A DNA stretch of 64,000 bases from Candidatus Cloacimonadota bacterium (lineage in GTDB: Bacteria; Cloacimonadota; Cloacimonadia; Cloacimonadales; TCS61), in NCBI GenBank assembly GCA_021734835.1, contig JAIPIH010000002.1, positions 62,001 through 126,000 of the forward strand, read 5' to 3'. The notes under the pieces were generated by a model. The model worked only from the letters and a program-made list of their open reading frames with translations, was not told the origin of the DNA and ran no database searches. Position 1 is the first letter of the stretch. Each line of letters begins with the position of its first letter. Shown in pieces: positions 63,999-64,000 of the stretch. The translations under genes and the position numbers were made by a program.

Positions 63999-64000
63999 TT

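Overview
The window is an AT-rich chromosomal segment of a Gram-negative (two-membrane) bacterium that uses the standard genetic code. Lipid A/Kdo glycosylation (waaA), lipoprotein and beta-barrel genes, and a secreted nuclease with a C-terminal sorting-type domain point to the FCB supergroup. Strong Shine-Dalgarno sequences and TTGACA-type promoter elements argue against classical Bacteroidetes. A candidate phylum such as Cloacimonadota is my best guess, by inference from gene content only. There is no rRNA gene in the window. Two tRNA genes are present: Leu-CAG and Thr-CGT.

Layout. 1-8.9 kb: 5' part of dnaX, tRNA-Leu, mntP and leuS. leuS is preceded by a 25-codon reading frame holding a run of five leucine codons, which looks like a leucine-sensing leader peptide. 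Then come a small membrane protein, a BaiN/YhiN-type flavoprotein with no ordinary start codon, an alanine racemase with a large unknown C-terminal extension, and a PIN-PhoH ATPase. 9.1-18.3 kb (+): nusB, a glycosyltransferase, a radical SAM protein, a Nudix hydrolase, valS, a DUF1232 protein, rdgB, a phosphohexomutase and a methyltransferase. 18.3-24.2 kb (-): NusG-domain-II protein, amrS, waaA, rnr, a small membrane protein and yicC. 24.25-25.23 kb is the only large gap and appears to hold decayed coding DNA.

25.2-41.6 kb (-): miaB, an amino-acid permease fused to a PTS EIIA-like domain, a PAS-GGDEF protein and metG. These are followed by a long operon read trmB-dgt, then prfB-uppS-cdsA-rfbB-mltD-rimI-tmk-S41 protease, ending in a clear intrinsic terminator. 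prfB carries the classic RF2 programmed +1 frameshift. 41.7-45.3 kb (+): secreted nuclease and acyl-CoA synthetase. 45.3-55.7 kb (-): MBL hydrolase, PP-loop tRNA-thiolation-like enzyme with tRNA-Thr just upstream, tsaD, YbbR protein, HEAT-repeat protein, 5'-nucleotidase, and two outer-membrane-type proteins. 55.9-58 kb (+): prepilin-like protein and CehA-type PHP protein, with a strong terminator at their junction. 58-59.6 kb (-): ksgA and hslO.

59.7-64 kb is an accessory island. Three modular palindromic repeats border an Eco57I-like adenine methyltransferase preceded by the C-terminal part of a probable SNF2-type helicase. This pair resembles class 1 DISARM or a related restriction/defence module, but the rest lies outside the window.

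The most notable signals are the leucine leader peptide in front of leuS, the start-codon-less flavoprotein in the same frame as the gene before it, and the repeat-bounded helicase-methylase island.
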